DNA of 64,000 bases from Buttiauxella selenatireducens (GTDB lineage: Bacteria > Pseudomonadota > Gammaproteobacteria > Enterobacterales > Enterobacteriaceae): positions 3,968,001-4,032,000 of the forward strand of contig NZ_CP133838.1 in the NCBI RefSeq assembly GCF_031432975.1, in the 5' to 3' direction. Of the stretch, positions 11,383 through 21,474 are shown piece by piece (within the stretch, counting starts at the first letter, position 1; each line of letters starts with the position of its first letter). Below the pieces are notes generated by a model. That model was not told the origin of the DNA, did not search any database, and was given only the letters and a program-made list of their open reading frames with translations. The position numbers and the translations under genes were made by a program.

Positions 11383-12102
11383 TTAGAAAGTCAATTTCTG
11401 ATGCTGCACCGGAGTGTCGCCGCCGAAATCATTGATTAAAGAGGAATTCAGTTCCGCAGATTTTCCAGCAGCCTGCGCCGGCACTTCGTAGCGCTGTTCA
11501 CCTTTCGCGGGAACCATGGTGTGTACATCCGCAAAGGGCAGCGTTTTACCTGCACTGGTCACTGAAAGCTCGGAGAAACTGACGACATAAGGAGAAGGAT
11601 TGGTGACCACCAGCCAGGACTTATTACCGTCATGCTGAACTTGCCATTTTAGTTGCCCGGCGGTGTCAGCCGGGTTGCCGTTTAAATGTTCAGGGCGCAC
11701 AAAAACTTTTAACCGTGTACGAATCGCCAACTGGAGCTGGTTTCCGGCACTTTTAGTTACCGAAGGAACCTCCTGAATCCACAACCAATAAACGGATTCG
11801 CGGTCCTGCGGAATTTTCCCCGGAATTAATACGATACGTAATTTCCCTTCACGGCCAGCGTTCATTTTAAATAATGGCGGTGTGAGGACAAAAGGCAGGT
11901 TTTTATCACTGCCGTTAAGATCCTCAATCCACGACTGAACTAAATAAGGATGCTCTTTATCGTCATTAAGCAATTTGACGGATGTTTCTTTATCACTTTC
12001 CTGAACAATAACGCGCGTCAATGCAGGGCGGATAGCAGCATGAGCGGCACTGCTGAGTAATAAAAGACTCAGGGCGGTGGTGGTAAAAGTTTTAAATTTC
12101 AT
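11383..12102 (-). CDS. Periplasmic fimbrial chaperone (PapD family)
   Basis: 239 residues with a signal peptide ending SSAAHA, then the two immunoglobulin-like domains of PapD chaperones. The first strand region (ALTRVIVQESDKETSVKLLN) and YWLWIQEVPSV are family signatures, with the subunit-anchoring Arg and Lys expected in ALTRVI and RTRLKVF. The start ATG at 12102 has GGAGAACTT upstream and lies 11 bp after the usher stop; the frame is open a few codons further but those are not part of the signal peptide. It delivers fimbrial subunits to the neighbouring usher. Confidence 0.92.
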   Translation of the reverse strand: MKFKTFTTTALSLLLLSSAAHAAIRPALTRVIVQESDKETSVKLLNDDKEHPYLVQSWIEDLNGSDKNLPFVLTPPLFKMNAGREGKLRIVLIPGKIPQDRESVYWLWIQEVPSVTKSAGNQLQLAIRTRLKVFVRPEHLNGNPADTAGQLKWQVQHDGNKSWLVVTNPSPYVVSFSELSVTSAGKTLPFADVHTMVPAKGEQRYEVPAQAAGKSAELNSSLINDFGGDTPVQHQKLTF

Positions 12103-12113
12103 AAGTTCTCCGG

Positions 12114-14648
12114 TTAGCGGCAAATGGCATTGATTTGTTGATACCAGGGCTCTGCCGAACTTTTTGCCGCCGGTAACGTAAATTCACATTGGGTATGGTT
12201 ATCGAGATCAACACGTATCACTGTGTTGTCCTCAGCGAGCACTCCGCTGAGATAGAGCAAACCGTTATCAGCAACCATGCCGACCTGTGATTTTCCTTGC
12301 CACACCGCCGCCCCGAAAGGTGCCGGTTTTCCATCTGTGAGTTGCAGATTAACTAATGCGCGGCGTCCAACCCGCGTCTGAAACTGGCGCACAACAACAG
12401 CACCGTGAGTGGGAATAACCCCAATGCCACCGTCCAGTAATTCAATATTTTCCGCCGCCTGCCGGGTATTTAATGACAATGCATTGTCACGGTAAGGCAT
12501 GATGGAAGGCACAACAGCTTTCCCCCAGCGGTTCGTTTTAACGCCGGGTTGCCCTTCCACTGCGATATTCTCAGCACCCGGTGTTTCAACGATGGCCACC
12601 GTATCCCCCAGCATTTGCGAAAGAACGATGCCATCGCGATAAGCCACCACCCCACCCGTTACCCCTGCAGAATATTGCCTGGTTTGCGGACCGACACTTG
12701 CGCTGGCATTGAAGCTCGCCATGCTATTGCGATAGCCCATCGACGCCGAAGGGGTGTAACCGAATTCATTGTGCTGTGCCGAAAGGCTGTAATTCAGCGC
12801 GCTTTCAAGCCCCGTCCCCGAAAGAGTTGCCATTTGCGAACTGCTGGTGTTGTTACCATTGGTCGTGGTGAAAGAGACATTACGGCTGTTTTTATCCCCG
12901 GCATCTAATGGCACCGAGAAGTTCAGCGACAGCATACGGTCGCCAGGCTCCGATCCGTCATAGGCAGCCTGATAGCTGTAACTTACCCCGACGTTAACTT
13001 TCTTAATTTGCGCGCTGTAACCCAGCGTTACCGATGTATCTGTACGGTCGGTGTCGGTGTAACTATTGCGATCAAGGGTGAAATATCCGTTTCCGTACTC
13101 CCCCATCCCCTGGTTTAGCGTCACCTGTATTTCATTCTTTTTGGAATAACGCGTCTGGTCGTCATCTGAATTCTGCCAACGCCAACGGGCATAGTCAGAG
13201 AAGTCCATAAAATCGCCTGACTGATACCGATAGCCCATGAGTTGCAATGACGTATCCGTGTCATCGAATCGACGTGCATACTGTGCGCGAAGCACATGAC
13301 CGGTACTATCCATGGCTTCAGCCTGGCTCTTATCCGACTGGTTTTGATGATGTTCCAGCGCCCAGTCAAACGAAACGCTTCCCCACCTTCCCATATTAAA
13401 ACCCGCGCTAATGGCCGAGGATTGATACCCTTCTCCCACCAGCAGCAGATCGCTCAATGTCATAACGTCAAAGCCATATTGCAGACTCGCCTGGCTAACC
13501 ATAGGTTGCTGGGAAAGTGAGTCGTCACGATAACGGCCTGCGCTTAAACTGTAGCGCCAGGTGCCGGGGCGCAGCATGTCCGGGAGCGAGGTATAAGGAA
13601 CCACAAACTCCTGCTTGCTGCCGTCGCTCTCTTCAACCGTGACATCTAAATCAGCGCCAATTTGCCCATTGGTTAAGTCGGTAATAGCAAAACTTCCCGC
13701 AGGAACCGTCTGGCTGTAAATAATATTTCCGCGCTGGCGGATAACGACACGGGCGTTAGTTCTTGCCACCCCACGAACGATCGGCGAGTAATTAAACGTA
13801 TCATTTGGCAGCATCTGATTATTCGTTTCCAGAGAGATGCCGCGTATCGGTAATACACCCAGCACGTCGCTGGAGGTATTTGCATAAACATCCCCGACGG
13901 TCATTCGGGAAACTAAACTGGCCAAATCACGTTCCGCATAAGCGCGATCATGGTTATTTTCCCAACCGTCTTGTGCTTTATTAAAGGTGTCAAAACTATA
14001 AAAACGCCAGCTTCCTAAATTCAAACCAGAATTCAGCCCTAAATAAGCACTATTATTGCTGGAATTGTCACTGCTATCGTTACCATGATTTTCGGTGTGG
14101 TAAACATAGCTGGAATAACTCAGGCGCAGTGCGTTAACACCGTCATCCCACAGCGAAGGGTCGATCATCTCAGCTTTCTGCGAAGTCGTCATTGCCGCTT
14201 GTGGCACGGTTATCAACAGTTGCTGCATAGATTCATCGTACTGAATTTTTGCTTCCGGCCAATGAGACGTAAGGTTCAGGCAGCTTTGCTCATCATATTT
14301 ACCCGCCTCGCTCAGATCCTGGCTGCTGATTTGGCTGCTGTGTAATATTGCCGGAGTCAGACAAGGTATGGCACTTTTGCTATCAGCAACGCTAATAAAA
14401 TTAACTTTGGTTTTAAACACCGAATGTTCATTGACGACAATTTCAACCTCTTTCTGCCCTGGTTGCAGAGTATCAGGTGAATAAAACTGAGGCGGAATTG
14501 ACTGACCCGAAGTTCGTAAAAAATCGCTATCGAAAGATGAGTCCGATTGAGTATCTTCAATCTTATTCATTTCACTATTAGCGTAAAAAGGAAATAACGC
14601 GGGTAGAATGATAGCAATAATAATAAAGCAATAATTATTAGCCACCAT
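12114..14648 (-). CDS. Fimbrial outer-membrane usher protein (FimD/PapC family)
   Basis: An 844-residue outer-membrane assembly platform. In order: a short hydrophobic export signal, the periplasmic N-terminal domain (QFYSPDTLQPGQKEVEIVVN...), the 24-strand barrel with plug (VSRMTVGDVYANTSSDVLG, PIRGISLETN and VRGVARTNARV in the plug region), and C-terminal domains (TNRWGKAVVPSIMPYRDN, PTHGAVVVRQF). The signal peptide is less typical than usual (VANNYCFIIIAIILPALF). It is flanked by the major subunit and chaperone genes in the common order subunit-usher-chaperone-adhesin. The length is normal and no disruption was seen. Confidence 0.94.
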   Translation of the reverse strand: MVANNYCFIIIAIILPALFPFYANSEMNKIEDTQSDSSFDSDFLRTSGQSIPPQFYSPDTLQPGQKEVEIVVNEHSVFKTKVNFISVADSKSAIPCLTPAILHSSQISSQDLSEAGKYDEQSCLNLTSHWPEAKIQYDESMQQLLITVPQAAMTTSQKAEMIDPSLWDDGVNALRLSYSSYVYHTENHGNDSSDNSSNNSAYLGLNSGLNLGSWRFYSFDTFNKAQDGWENNHDRAYAERDLASLVSRMTVGDVYANTSSDVLGVLPIRGISLETNNQMLPNDTFNYSPIVRGVARTNARVVIRQRGNIIYSQTVPAGSFAITDLTNGQIGADLDVTVEESDGSKQEFVVPYTSLPDMLRPGTWRYSLSAGRYRDDSLSQQPMVSQASLQYGFDVMTLSDLLLVGEGYQSSAISAGFNMGRWGSVSFDWALEHHQNQSDKSQAEAMDSTGHVLRAQYARRFDDTDTSLQLMGYRYQSGDFMDFSDYARWRWQNSDDDQTRYSKKNEIQVTLNQGMGEYGNGYFTLDRNSYTDTDRTDTSVTLGYSAQIKKVNVGVSYSYQAAYDGSEPGDRMLSLNFSVPLDAGDKNSRNVSFTTTNGNNTSSSQMATLSGTGLESALNYSLSAQHNEFGYTPSASMGYRNSMASFNASASVGPQTRQYSAGVTGGVVAYRDGIVLSQMLGDTVAIVETPGAENIAVEGQPGVKTNRWGKAVVPSIMPYRDNALSLNTRQAAENIELLDGGIGVIPTHGAVVVRQFQTRVGRRALVNLQLTDGKPAPFGAAVWQGKSQVGMVADNGLLYLSGVLAEDNTVIRVDLDNHTQCEFTLPAAKSSAEPWYQQINAICR

Positions 14649-14687
14649 AACACCTACCCGCTTTAATAACCCAGAGAAAAAGAAAAA

Positions 14688-15236
14688 TTAGTTATAAACA
14701 ATATCGATAAAACTTTTCGCTGTAACTTTTCCAACACCAACACTTGGCGTAGAGGTATTCGCTTTATAAGCCACTTTGAATTTCAGAGCAGTTTTCCCAG
14801 TGGTCAATAATTGCTTCTCTGAAGGATCTACACCGTTAATATCAATCGGTGTTGAACCATTATTTTCCAGAATTGCAATGCCAACACCAGTGGCTGGATT
14901 AACATCAGTACTTATATTTTTCAAAATACTTCCGTCTGCGGGATCAGGTGTGCCACTGAATTTTACCTGGGCATTTTTCACCGTGGTGGTTGTACAACCC
15001 TTGAGATCAATGGTGAAGTCCGTCATCCCGGCATAGAGGTTGCCAGTGGAGAAAGCACTGGTACTCACCGGTGACAAATCCATAACACCGCTGGTTGCAG
15101 CAGCACCATTGAAGCCTTCGAGAGTGCAGGCTGACGAAGTGATTTCACCATTAAACGTGATATCACCGTCCGCAGCCATTGCGCCAGAAGACATAGCGCC
15201 TAACACTGATAACAGTGCTAGTTTTTTAAATGTCAT
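14688..15236 (-). CDS. Major fimbrial subunit (type-1-like pilin)
   Basis: A 182-residue pilin with signal peptide MTFKKLALLSVLGAMSS...AMA cleaved before ADGDITFNGEI. It has the standard two cysteines (in SSACTLEGF and LKGCTTTTVK) forming the pilin disulphide, and the final strand ends FIDIVYN with the penultimate tyrosine needed for chaperone binding. The ribosome-binding site AAGGAAAA precedes the ATG. As first gene of the operon its promoter should lie in the AT-rich spacer 15237-15557. Confidence 0.92.
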   Translation of the reverse strand: MTFKKLALLSVLGAMSSGAMAADGDITFNGEITSSACTLEGFNGAAATSGVMDLSPVSTSAFSTGNLYAGMTDFTIDLKGCTTTTVKNAQVKFSGTPDPADGSILKNISTDVNPATGVGIAILENNGSTPIDINGVDPSEKQLLTTGKTALKFKVAYKANTSTPSVGVGKVTAKSFIDIVYN

Positions 15237-15557
15237 ATAATTTTCCTTAATTTACTATTTGAGCCCAATTGAATAAATAATGAGATTCAAGATAACCACC
15301 TCGAATTTCGATGATTATATTCCTCGACCAGAGCACCAGCTATTAGCATTGCTTTGTTATTTATTAAGCCAATCTAAATGATTTTGAATTGATTAAAAAA
15401 TACCGATTAATTAATTGCACCAGAAATATTCAGTTAATGAATGAGAAGATTTAATTTTTGCCGTATTAACAAATTAGAATCAGGCTTATTACAACTCGAC
15501 TTAAATAATGCATTAACGTTTAAACATTCAAACAGGTGTGCATTTCGATAAGATCGG
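15237..15557. other. AT-rich spacer, likely promoter region of the fimbrial operon
   Basis: About 320 bp with no credible gene, strikingly AT-rich (long runs such as GATTAAAAAATACCGATTAATTAA). It separates the fimbrial operon (leftward) from the DUF2946 gene (rightward), so it should hold both promoters and could bind H-NS. No pair of long inverted repeats of the fimS phase-switch type was seen. Confidence 0.55.
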
Positions 15558-16106
15558 TTGTCAGCAAAGGCTTCCTCAACACTGACCAAAAAAAGCGAAC
15601 ATTATCACCAACTATTTTTTAACAACCTACCGCCACCAGGGTACAATCCGGCAACAAAAAACCACTTGCGAATTGCCCGATTGCCATCACTTTTCACTCT
15701 TTCACGCCATAAAGGGTTATCAGCGCTCGCGTTGCTGGCGATGCTGATGCTTTTTATCGCCCCTGTGATTTCAAAATCACTGGAGCACTCGCGCGTCGCG
15801 AAAGACGGTGAACATCAGATGGCAGGCCACTCAAGTAGCCAGATGATGGAAATGGGGGCGATGAAAATGCCCGCCTCTTCGCATCTGATGCCAGGTGCAG
15901 GCGCATCTTTGATGGACGACATCGCCTGTGGATACTGTCAGCTGTTGTTGCATATCCCGCTGATTGTCTGGCTGTTTATTCCTTTTATCTGGCTGGCATG
16001 GCGCATTTCACGCGCACTCCCTCCGCCCATTATCGCCCCACTTCTGGCTCAGCATGACGATGCCGACGCCCTGCCCCGCGCCCCTCCTGTCGTGCCGTTT
16101 CGTTAA
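15558..16106 (+). CDS. DUF2946-family small membrane protein
   Basis: A short membrane protein with one helix (about residues 54-70, ALALLAMLMLFIAPVIS), a His/Met-rich loop (EHQMAGHSSSQMMEMGAMKM), the DDIACGYCQLLLHIP motif characteristic of DUF2946, a second helix and a proline-rich tail. Cysteine, histidine and methionine residues suggest metal contact, but no function is established. The start is uncertain: the frame opens at TTG 15558 (182 residues), no ATG occurs before the helix, and another TTG lies near 15681. The PepSY gene follows within 40 bp, so the two are probably one operon. Confidence 0.72.
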   Translation: MSAKASSTLTKKSEHYHQLFFNNLPPPGYNPATKNHLRIARLPSLFTLSRHKGLSALALLAMLMLFIAPVISKSLEHSRVAKDGEHQMAGHSSSQMMEMGAMKMPASSHLMPGAGASLMDDIACGYCQLLLHIPLIVWLFIPFIWLAWRISRALPPPIIAPLLAQHDDADALPRAPPVVPFR

Positions 16107-16145
16107 AAAAACCCCATTAACGTCACTGTTCTACAGAGGATGACT

Positions 16146-17525
16146 ATGTCTGTGAATCACTCTCAGCTCGCCTGTCGTGGCGCGCTGCTGACGCTTGTGC
16201 GTCGCCTGCATTTTTACATCGGCCTATTTATCGGCCCGTTTATTTTCGTCGCAGCCCTGACGGGCACACTCTATGTACTGACACCTCAAATTGAGAATGC
16301 GCTTTATCATCAGGCCCTGCACACCAGGGATGTTGGAGAAAACCACCCCCTTTCACAGCAAATTGCCGCAGCACGCAAATATATCGGCGAAGATGCTGCA
16401 ATTTACGCTGTGCGCCCTGCTCCGCAAACTGGCGATACAACACGCGTGCAGTTTGTCGACCCGGCATTAGGGGAGTCCGAATCGAGAGCTATTTTTGTCG
16501 CTCCGGCCTCACTGGCCATTCAGGGAGATATGACGGTGTACGGCACCAGAGGTGTGCTCCCGCTGCGTACCTGGATTGACCAATTCCATCGCGGTTTATT
16601 GTTGGGAGAAACAGGGCGTATTTACAGCGAACTGGCGGCTTCGTGGCTGTGGATTGCCGCATTAGGTGGCGTGATTCTGTGGTTAACCTCACGCCCAAAA
16701 AGAGTACGAAAAGTGCGGCAAACCCCGCAAAGAAAAGCACGCCACTGGCACATTACGCTGGGTAGCACGCTACTGCTCGGGCTGCTCTTTTTCTCCGCAA
16801 CCGGGCTGACCTGGTCACAGTGGGCAGGAGAGAATATCGACAAAATGCGCAGTTCGCTGGGTTGGATGACGCCGCAGGTCAATACCGCTCTGACCCCGCA
16901 AACAAGCCATCAGCACGCCGACCCACACGCGGAACATCACGCCATGATGCCGGGAATGGTGATGCCTGAAACGAATGACAGTCAATGGGACAAGGTGCTC
17001 CATGCCGCTCGCACTGCGGGAATTGAATCTAACAAAGTAGAAATCCGCGCACCGCGTTCAGCAGGCAAAGCCTGGACTGTGACTGAAATTGACCGCGCGT
17101 GGCCGACTCACGTCGATACGGCGGCGATCGATCCAAATGGCTTTAAGGTCATCGACCGGACTTATTTCACTGATTTCCCAATGGTTGCCAAGCTCACACG
17201 TTGGGGAATTGATGCTCACATGGGAGTGCTATTCGGGCTGCCGAATCAGCTGTTGCTGGCAGCGTTTGGTTTTGGCCTGTGCGGGATGATCCTTCTGGGT
17301 TACCGCATGTGGTGGCTCAGACGCCCGGCAATGTCTGCGAGCCATCCCGCACAAACACTCAGCGAGGCGTGGCTTGCTCTGCCACTCATCTGGCGCAGCG
17401 TCATGGTGATTATTGCCCTGCTATTGGGCATGGCTTTGCCGGTGATGGGCGTCAGTCTGCTGTTGTTCATCGCCACTGATATTGCTCGCTGGCGGATACA
17501 AGCCCTTAAACCGCAGACCTCATAG
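16146..17525 (+). CDS. PepSY-associated TM-helix protein (PiuB-like, putative iron-linked reductase)
   Basis: A 459-residue inner-membrane protein with the PepSY_TM layout: an N-terminal helix (LHFYIGLFIGPFIFVAALTGTLYVL), a PepSY-like periplasmic domain, a helix pair near residues 165-230, a His/Met-rich loop (HQHADPHAEHHAMMPGM), a second PepSY-like domain and C-terminal helices. Relatives are induced by iron limitation and are suspected to help reduce or release siderophore or haem iron; that role is inference. The start is ATG 16146, spaced correctly from CAGAGG; the ATG at 16140 is too close to it. Confidence 0.85.
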   Translation: MSVNHSQLACRGALLTLVRRLHFYIGLFIGPFIFVAALTGTLYVLTPQIENALYHQALHTRDVGENHPLSQQIAAARKYIGEDAAIYAVRPAPQTGDTTRVQFVDPALGESESRAIFVAPASLAIQGDMTVYGTRGVLPLRTWIDQFHRGLLLGETGRIYSELAASWLWIAALGGVILWLTSRPKRVRKVRQTPQRKARHWHITLGSTLLLGLLFFSATGLTWSQWAGENIDKMRSSLGWMTPQVNTALTPQTSHQHADPHAEHHAMMPGMVMPETNDSQWDKVLHAARTAGIESNKVEIRAPRSAGKAWTVTEIDRAWPTHVDTAAIDPNGFKVIDRTYFTDFPMVAKLTRWGIDAHMGVLFGLPNQLLLAAFGFGLCGMILLGYRMWWLRRPAMSASHPAQTLSEAWLALPLIWRSVMVIIALLLGMALPVMGVSLLLFIATDIARWRIQALKPQTS

Positions 17526-17610
17526 AGCAGGTCATCAAAATGCCATTCGCCGGTAACAAGGTAAAACCGGCGGGTGGTGCTAACACTTCTGCGTCAAATC
17601 CCCCTCAAAT

Positions 17611-17625
17611 ATTGGTCCTACCAAT
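17611..17625. promoter_or_regulatory. LldR operator O1 upstream of lldP
   Basis: The sequence is ATTGGTCCTACCAAT, a perfect palindrome around one central base. An identical copy lies 125 bp downstream. Position, sequence type and spacing match the paired LldR operators of E. coli lldPRD. Confidence 0.9.
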
Positions 17626-17735
17626 CGATCCAAAAATGTGACTCGTTTACCCATACCAACAAAATTAGTTACACGCTTATTGCCATCAGTTAACAAAAGA
17701 TTAACCTTTACGCATTACTTCCCCTACATCGCCAG

Positions 17736-17750
17736 ATTGGTCCTACCAAT
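17736..17750. promoter_or_regulatory. LldR operator O2 upstream of lldP
   Basis: Second identical copy of ATTGGTCCTACCAAT, 43 bp before the lldP start. In E. coli the promoter lies between the two operators and LldR loops the DNA, repressing without L-lactate; the same architecture is inferred here. Confidence 0.9.
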
Positions 17751-17793
17751 AAAGCGAAAAATAATAAGTACATCACTTTCTGGAGAGTCCTGC

Positions 17794-19449
17794 ATGCAAG
17801 CCTGGCAACAAGTCTACGACCCGGCAGGGAACATCTGGCTATCAAGCCTCATCGCTGCTATTCCGATTATTTTCTTCTTTTTTGCGCTGATTAAATTGCG
17901 CATGAAAGGTTATACCGCCGCCACCATCACTGTTGGCCTGGCATTGCTCGTTGCCCTGTTTTTCTACCGCATGCCGGTTGACCGCGCCTTGTCGTCAGTG
18001 GTTTACGGCTTCTTCTACGGATTGTGGCCGATTGCCTGGATTATTATCGCAGCGGTATTCGTCTATAAAATCTCGGTGAAAACCGGGCAGTTCGACATTA
18101 TCCGCTCGTCGATTCTGTCCATCACGCCCGACCAGCGTCTGCAAATGCTCATCGTCGGTTTCTCCTTCGGTGCGTTTCTGGAAGGGGCTGCCGGGTTCGG
18201 TGCGCCCGTGGCGATTACCGCCGCATTGCTGGTAGGTTTGGGCTTTAACCCGCTCTACGCCGCAGGCCTGTGCTTGATTGTAAACACCGCGCCGGTCGCG
18301 TTTGGTGCGATGGGGATCCCCATTATTGTTGCGGGCCAGGTTACCGGTCTGGACAGCTTTGAAATCGGCCAGATGGTGGGCCGCCAGTTGCCGTTCCTGA
18401 CAATTATTGTGCTGTTCTGGATTATGGCGATTATGGACGGCTGGCGCGGCATTAAAGAGACGTGGCCTGCGGTGATGGTAGCGGGTGGCTCGTTTGCTAT
18501 CGCACAGTATCTCAGCTCTAACTTCCTTGGCCCGGAACTGCCGGATATTATCTCTTCGCTGGTTTCTCTGGTGTGTTTGACGGCATTCTTGCGCGTCTGG
18601 AAGCCCGTTCGAATCTTCCGCTTTGGCGATATTGGCGCATCGGTTACCGACCAAACCCTCGCTCGCCAAAACTACACTTTAGGCCAGGTGGTACGCGCCT
18701 GGATGCCGTTTATCTTCCTGACGGCGACCGTCACTCTGTGGAGTATTCCACCGTTTAAAGCGCTGTTCGCACCGGGTGGCGCCATGGCTGACTGGGTGTT
18801 TAACATCTCTGTGCCGTTCCTCGACAAAATGGTTGAGAAGATGCCACCTGTCGTGGCGCACAGCATGGCCTATGCCGCGGTCTATAAGTTTGACTGGTTC
18901 TCTGCAACCGGCACTGCGATTTTGGTCGCAGCACTTATCTCCATTGTTTATCTGCGCATGAAGCCGAAAGCGGCAATCGAAACCTTCGGTGAAACGCTGA
19001 AAGAACTGGCTCTGCCTATTTACTCGATTGGCATGGTGTTGGCGTTCGCGTTCATTTCAAACTATTCCGGTCTGTCGGCAACGCTTGCTCTGGCGCTGGC
19101 TCATACCGGCCACGCATTTACTTTCTTCTCGCCGTTCCTGGGCTGGCTGGGGGTATTCCTGACCGGATCAGATACCTCTTCCAACGCGCTGTTTGCGGCA
19201 TTACAGGCGACCACCGCGCAACAAATCGGCGTGTCCGATCTGCTGCTGGTTGCGGCTAACACCACCGGTGGCGTAACCGGCAAGATGATTTCTCCGCAGT
19301 CCATCGCCATCGCCTGTGCGGCTGTAGGCCTGGTGGGTCGCGAATCTGACCTGTTCCGCTTCACCGTCAAACACAGCCTGATTTTCACCTGCATGGTCGG
19401 CGTTATCACAACGCTTCAGGCCTATGTCTTAACCTGGATGATCCCTTGA
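17794..19449 (+). CDS. lldP: L-lactate permease
   Basis: A 551-residue inner-membrane proton-coupled lactate transporter, the same length as E. coli LldP and nearly collinear with it (for example [60 protein letters not shown]). Many transmembrane helices run through the whole protein. The ATG at 17794 follows TGGAGAG and matches the family N-terminus; the frame extends 52 codons further up but crosses operator O2. Its TGA shares one base with the lldR ATG. Confidence 0.97.
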   Translation: MQAWQQVYDPAGNIWLSSLIAAIPIIFFFFALIKLRMKGYTAATITVGLALLVALFFYRMPVDRALSSVVYGFFYGLWPIAWIIIAAVFVYKISVKTGQFDIIRSSILSITPDQRLQMLIVGFSFGAFLEGAAGFGAPVAITAALLVGLGFNPLYAAGLCLIVNTAPVAFGAMGIPIIVAGQVTGLDSFEIGQMVGRQLPFLTIIVLFWIMAIMDGWRGIKETWPAVMVAGGSFAIAQYLSSNFLGPELPDIISSLVSLVCLTAFLRVWKPVRIFRFGDIGASVTDQTLARQNYTLGQVVRAWMPFIFLTATVTLWSIPPFKALFAPGGAMADWVFNISVPFLDKMVEKMPPVVAHSMAYAAVYKFDWFSATGTAILVAALISIVYLRMKPKAAIETFGETLKELALPIYSIGMVLAFAFISNYSGLSATLALALAHTGHAFTFFSPFLGWLGVFLTGSDTSSNALFAALQATTAQQIGVSDLLLVAANTTGGVTGKMISPQSIAIACAAVGLVGRESDLFRFTVKHSLIFTCMVGVITTLQAYVLTWMIP

Positions 19450-20234
19450 TGAGCAACCAACCGCGCCTGGCCGACCATCTGGTTGAGCGCGTAAAAGCAT
19501 TAATTAACGAACGTAAGCTGGAGGCGGGCATGCGGTTGCCCGCCGAACGCCAGTTGGCCGCCGAGATGGGCGTTTCGCGCTCATCTCTTCGTGAAGCCAT
19601 TCAAAAATTGATCAGCGAAGGCGTATTAATTAGCCGTCGTGGCGGCGGCACGTTTGTGCGTTACGAAGTTCAGGCCTGGTCTGAGCAACGCATTGTGCAG
19701 CCACTTAAAACGCTGGTTGAGAACGATCCAAACTATCGCTACGACATTCTGGAAGCGCGGCACGCAATAGAAGCCAGCACCGCCTGGTATGCCGCAATGC
19801 GTGCAACCCCGGCAGATAAAGAGAAGCTCATTGCCTGCTTTGACGCGACGGTGAAATTCAAAGAAAGTGACGATCCTGACCTGGCCGCCCAGGCAGATGT
19901 GCGCTTTCATCTGGCGATTGCCGAAGCCTCGCATAACATCGTGTTACTTCAGACGATGCGCGGCTTTTTCGACCTGCTGCAATCCTCTGTGATGCACAGC
20001 CGCCAACGCATGTACACCGTGCCCGCTATTTTTGCGGGGCTCACCGAACAACATAACGAACTGCTGCAGGCTATTTTGGCCGGCGATCCTGAACGCGCAC
20101 GCCTCGCGGCGAAAACCCACCTCGGGTTTGTCCATACCACCATCAAAAACCTGCATGAAGACGAAGCTCGACAGGCGCGGATTAGCCGCCTGCCCGATGA
20201 AGATACCGACGTAAAAAGGGACGAAATTCCATGA
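19449..20234 (+). CDS. lldR: GntR/FadR-family regulator of lactate utilisation
   Basis: A 261-residue dual regulator. The N-terminal winged helix-turn-helix has the GntR signature ([28 protein letters not shown], then RRGGGTFV); the C-terminal all-helical FCD ligand domain starts about residue 90 ([15 protein letters not shown]) and carries metal-binding histidines ([18 protein letters not shown]). It overlaps lldP by one base (TGATG) and lldD by four (ATGA), so the operon is tightly coupled. It presumably binds the two operators upstream of lldP. Confidence 0.95.
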   Translation: MSNQPRLADHLVERVKALINERKLEAGMRLPAERQLAAEMGVSRSSLREAIQKLISEGVLISRRGGGTFVRYEVQAWSEQRIVQPLKTLVENDPNYRYDILEARHAIEASTAWYAAMRATPADKEKLIACFDATVKFKESDDPDLAAQADVRFHLAIAEASHNIVLLQTMRGFFDLLQSSVMHSRQRMYTVPAIFAGLTEQHNELLQAILAGDPERARLAAKTHLGFVHTTIKNLHEDEARQARISRLPDEDTDVKRDEIP

Positions 20235-21412
20235 TTATTTCTGCTGCAACTGATTACCGCGCCGCTGCAAAACGCATTCTGCCGCCATTCCTGTTCCATT
20301 ACATTGACGGTGGGGCTTATGCTGAACATACCTTGCGTCGTAACGTTGACGACCTGGCGCAGGTAGCGTTAAAGCAGCGCGTGCTGAAAAACATGTCCGC
20401 ACTGAGCCTTGAGACCAAACTGTTTAATGAGACGCTGTCGATGCCGGTTGCCCTGGCACCCGTGGGTTTGTGCGGGATGTACGCACGCCGTGGCGAAGTT
20501 CAGGCGGCGAAAGCAGCCGCTGCTAAAGGTATTCCGTTTACGCTATCTACGGTTTCCGTCTGCCCGATTGAAGAGGTCGCGCCTGCGATTGACCGCCCAA
20601 TGTGGTTCCAGCTTTACGTGCTCAAAGATCGTGGCTTCATGCGCAATGCGCTGGAGCGCGCCAAAGCCGCAGGTTGTTCTACGCTGGTCTTTACTGTGGA
20701 TATGCCCACTCCTGGCGCTCGCTACCGTGACGCGCACTCGGGCATGAGTGGGCAACATGCCGCACTTCGTCGCTACTGGCAGGCCGTAACCCATCCGCAA
20801 TGGGCATGGGATGTGGGCCTGAATGGTCGCCCGCACGATTTGGGGAATATCTCTGCTTATCTGGGTAAACCCACGGGTCTTGAAGATTATATTGGTTGGC
20901 TGGCGAATAACTTCGACCCGTCAATTTCCTGGAGCGATCTGGAGTGGATCCGCGAGTTCTGGGACGGCCCGATGATCATCAAAGGTATTCTCGACCCTGA
21001 AGATGCCAAAGATGCGGTGCGTTTCGGGGCTGATGGGATTGTGGTTTCCAACCACGGTGGCCGCCAGCTCGACGGCGTATTGTCGTCGTGCCGCGCCCTG
21101 CCCGCCATTGCCGATGCGGTAAAAGGGGATATCGCGATTCTCGCCGATAGCGGTATTCGTAACGGCCTGGACGTGGTGCGCATGATTGCGCTCGGAGCTG
21201 ACACCGTATTGTTGGGTCGCGCTTATCTGTACGCGCTGGCGACCCATGGCCAGGCGGGTGTGACCAATCTGCTCAACCTGATTGAAAAAGAGATGCGCGT
21301 TGCGATGACGTTGACCGGAGCAAAATCTATCGCTGAAATCAGCCCTGAGCTGCTGGTGCGTGAAGGCCTGAAAGATATTCTGTCGCCGCACGCAATGGCT
21401 GCGGGTTTCTAA
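20231..21412 (+). CDS. lldD: Membrane-associated L-lactate dehydrogenase, FMN-dependent
   Basis: A 393-residue FMN alpha-hydroxy-acid dehydrogenase (E. coli 396) that oxidises L-lactate to pyruvate and feeds the quinone pool. Family signatures are present: FHYIDGGAY near the start, [28 protein letters not shown], and the active-site stretch [12 protein letters not shown] containing the catalytic histidine and the substrate-binding arginine. It is the last gene of lldPRD and overlaps lldR by 4 bp. Confidence 0.97.
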   Translation: MIISAATDYRAAAKRILPPFLFHYIDGGAYAEHTLRRNVDDLAQVALKQRVLKNMSALSLETKLFNETLSMPVALAPVGLCGMYARRGEVQAAKAAAAKGIPFTLSTVSVCPIEEVAPAIDRPMWFQLYVLKDRGFMRNALERAKAAGCSTLVFTVDMPTPGARYRDAHSGMSGQHAALRRYWQAVTHPQWAWDVGLNGRPHDLGNISAYLGKPTGLEDYIGWLANNFDPSISWSDLEWIREFWDGPMIIKGILDPEDAKDAVRFGADGIVVSNHGGRQLDGVLSSCRALPAIADAVKGDIAILADSGIRNGLDVVRMIALGADTVLLGRAYLYALATHGQAGVTNLLNLIEKEMRVAMTLTGAKSIAEISPELLVREGLKDILSPHAMAAGF

Positions 21413-21474
21413 GCTTGCGATACGGTAATGCGGCGCTGCCGCCGGGATTCACCGGGGACAGCGCTTGCTGAGTA

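Noticed and set aside
15237-15557. Invertible fimbrial promoter switch
   Set aside because: No pair of inverted repeats and no adjacent tyrosine recombinase gene.
21413-21474. GC-rich short palindrome between lldD and osmC as a terminator
   Set aside because: Only a 5-bp stem (GCGGC/GCCGC) with no T-run; not convincing.
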